From positions 7,454-15,251 of the forward strand of contig PLBX01000427.1 in NCBI GenBank assembly GCA_003135495.1: 7,798 nt of DNA. Direction: 5' to 3'. The number at the start of each line of letters is the position of its first letter. The first letter of the stretch is position 1. Below, piece after piece: positions 6,883 through 7,798 of the stretch. Source of the stretch: Acidobacteriaceae bacterium (GTDB lineage: Bacteria; Acidobacteriota; Terriglobia; Terriglobales; Acidobacteriaceae). The notes beneath the pieces are model-generated. The model was not told where the DNA came from. It worked only from the letters and a program-made list of their open reading frames with translations, and made no database searches. The position numbers and the translations under genes were made by a program.

Positions 6883-7640
6883 TAGGTGCTGGCGTAGCAG
6901 AAGGCAAATTGAAACCTGAACCGAAAGGCTGCTGGGCTGCGGCTCTGCGAGATTGCAGCAAAAAGATGTCCCGCGAACACACGGTCTCGCAGAGCTTGTT
7001 TACAAGTGACGAGATTATGGTGCAGGGTTTTCCGTGGTGTTTGCGCGAACCAAAGAAAATCGGCATTGCGAACCTTGTGGCCAAAATCCTCTGCGAGAAA
7101 CACAACAATTCACTGAGTGAATTGGATACGGCGGCAGTCGATGCCTTCAACGTTTTCCGAGAATCGGTTCGCCTGAATCACGTCCGTGGAAAGCTCAAGA
7201 GACCTCCGATTTGGAACATCAAGCGTCTGACGATAGACGGGCCGCGACTGGAACGTTGGTTCCTGAAGACGCTCGTCAATCTGAGCTTTGGGGGTAAGTG
7301 GATAATCGGGCGTGGTACTCATCAGGTCGGTAGCGTGTCACCGGAACTTGTCGAAGTGGTATTCGGAGTTCGGCGGTTCGACAACGGGGCGGGCCTCTAT
7401 ACCTCGGCGCGGACGGGCGAAAACATAGATTCGTTCGACCGTGTCAGCGCCACGCCTCTGACGTATGGAGAGCATCTTTGTGCAGGCCGATTCAACTTTC
7501 GTGGCTATACGTTCTTCTTGAATCTCCTGCCGGAGAAGTTTCACATGGATGGGGAATCCCACCTGCTCTACCAAGACGTGACTCACAAGTGCATGGTGCA
7601 GGGCAGGCTTTCCCACGTCATTTACTTAACGGGCTGGTAG
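6879..7640 (+). CDS. HNH-like endonuclease family protein
   Basis: Encodes 253 residues. ATG 6879 overlaps the previous TGA as ATGA, so translation is probably coupled; the nearest purine run (GAGG) is only two bases away, which fits coupling more than free initiation. C18 and C26 precede SREHTVSQSLF (31-41), and C72-x2-H75-N76-N77 leads to LSELD (79-83). This recalls HNH proteins with a C-x(n)-C, EH, C-x2-CN layout: E33-H34 would be catalytic, N76 the central Asn, and C18, C26, C72 and H75 zinc ligands. The rest (90-253) is a mixed helix and strand region with no motif I recognise. I recall unnamed bacterial proteins with the same C-S-x-KISREHYIS opening. Likely cytoplasmic and acting on nucleic acid. 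It is the last gene of the operon, with 158 non-coding bases after it. Confidence 0.85.
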   Translation: MIGAGVAEGKLKPEPKGCWAAALRDCSKKMSREHTVSQSLFTSDEIMVQGFPWCLREPKKIGIANLVAKILCEKHNNSLSELDTAAVDAFNVFRESVRLNHVRGKLKRPPIWNIKRLTIDGPRLERWFLKTLVNLSFGGKWIIGRGTHQVGSVSPELVEVVFGVRRFDNGAGLYTSARTGENIDSFDRVSATPLTYGEHLCAGRFNFRGYTFFLNLLPEKFHMDGESHLLYQDVTHKCMVQGRLSHVIYLTGW

Positions 7641-7798
7641 CTTCAGACGTACGCTTTTCGGCAGTACAATGCAGATCGTCACCCGTCTAATTGACTACTA
7701 GCGCTGGTCACAAAGGCTGTTCTTGACCTGTGAAACGCCGAGCCGACCCTAACCACTCCGGGCAGCCGAATCGCCGTAGAATCGGCTTCCTGATGGCA
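7641..7798. other. Intergenic tail with no gene seen
   Basis: These 158 bases follow the HNH-like gene. No open frame with a credible ribosome site and no tRNA-like cloverleaf was found. The only structure noted is the hairpin at 7764-7787. A gene may begin beyond the right edge. Confidence 0.6.
7764..7787. repeat. Imperfect hairpin near the right edge
   Basis: AGCCGAATC and GAATCGGCT pair at eight of nine positions (one A-A mismatch) around the loop GCCGTA. It lies about 124 bases after the operon's last stop. No T-run follows on the plus strand, nor on the minus strand side that I can see, so a standard intrinsic terminator is unlikely. It could be a processing hairpin, a dispersed repeat or chance. 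Confidence 0.4.

Noticed and set aside
7764..7787. Intrinsic terminator for the plus-strand operon
   Set aside because: The hairpin is 124 bases from the last stop and no T-run follows it.
7741..7798. Possible tRNA end or attachment site at the right edge, read on the minus strand
   Set aside because: A stretch resembles a tRNA acceptor start, but no T-loop, anticodon arm or closing acceptor stem could be found.

Overview
The window looks like a bacterial chromosomal accessory region, probably a defence or nuclease-rich island. Base composition is moderately GC-rich and even across the window. Two small proteins, at 3298-3609 and 5766-5963, resemble from memory short conserved proteins common in Acidobacteriota genomes. 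That phylum is my best guess, but it is an inference and other soil phyla are possible. I see no rRNA, tRNA, CRISPR array, transposase or integrase.

Minus-strand block (4899 down to 1). In transcription order it holds a DUF2513-type small protein (4546-4899) and, 16 bases later, a two-domain protein with a beta-rich N-terminus and a HEPN-like helical C-terminus (3651-4529). After 41 bases comes a small TPR-like protein (3298-3609). After a 193-base leader comes a very large protein that fuses a phospholipase D-type HKD domain to an SNF2-type helicase (3104 to beyond base 1, at least 1034 residues). The helicase leader carries a six-codon mini-ORF with a strong ribosome binding site, in frame with the helicase and closed 24 bases before its GTG start.

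Plus-strand block (4985-7640). Four genes are packed as one operon: a DUF5677-type protein, a 65-residue helical protein (1-base gap), a putative PD-(D/E)XK-like nuclease with a C-terminal cysteine cluster (11-base overlap), and an HNH-like nuclease (4-base ATGA overlap). The two blocks diverge from an 85-base intergenic region (4900-4984) that must hold both promoters.

How the genes may work together: two candidate nucleases translationally coupled to a HEPN-reminiscent helical protein and a small protein suggest a toxin/effector or anti-phage unit that matches no named system I know. The PLD-SNF2 helicase is of the kind found in DNA-targeting defence systems and may have a partner such as a methyltransferase beyond the left edge. 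These functional links are inference from domain content and gene packing. The last 158 bases (7641-7798) show no gene, only an imperfect hairpin.
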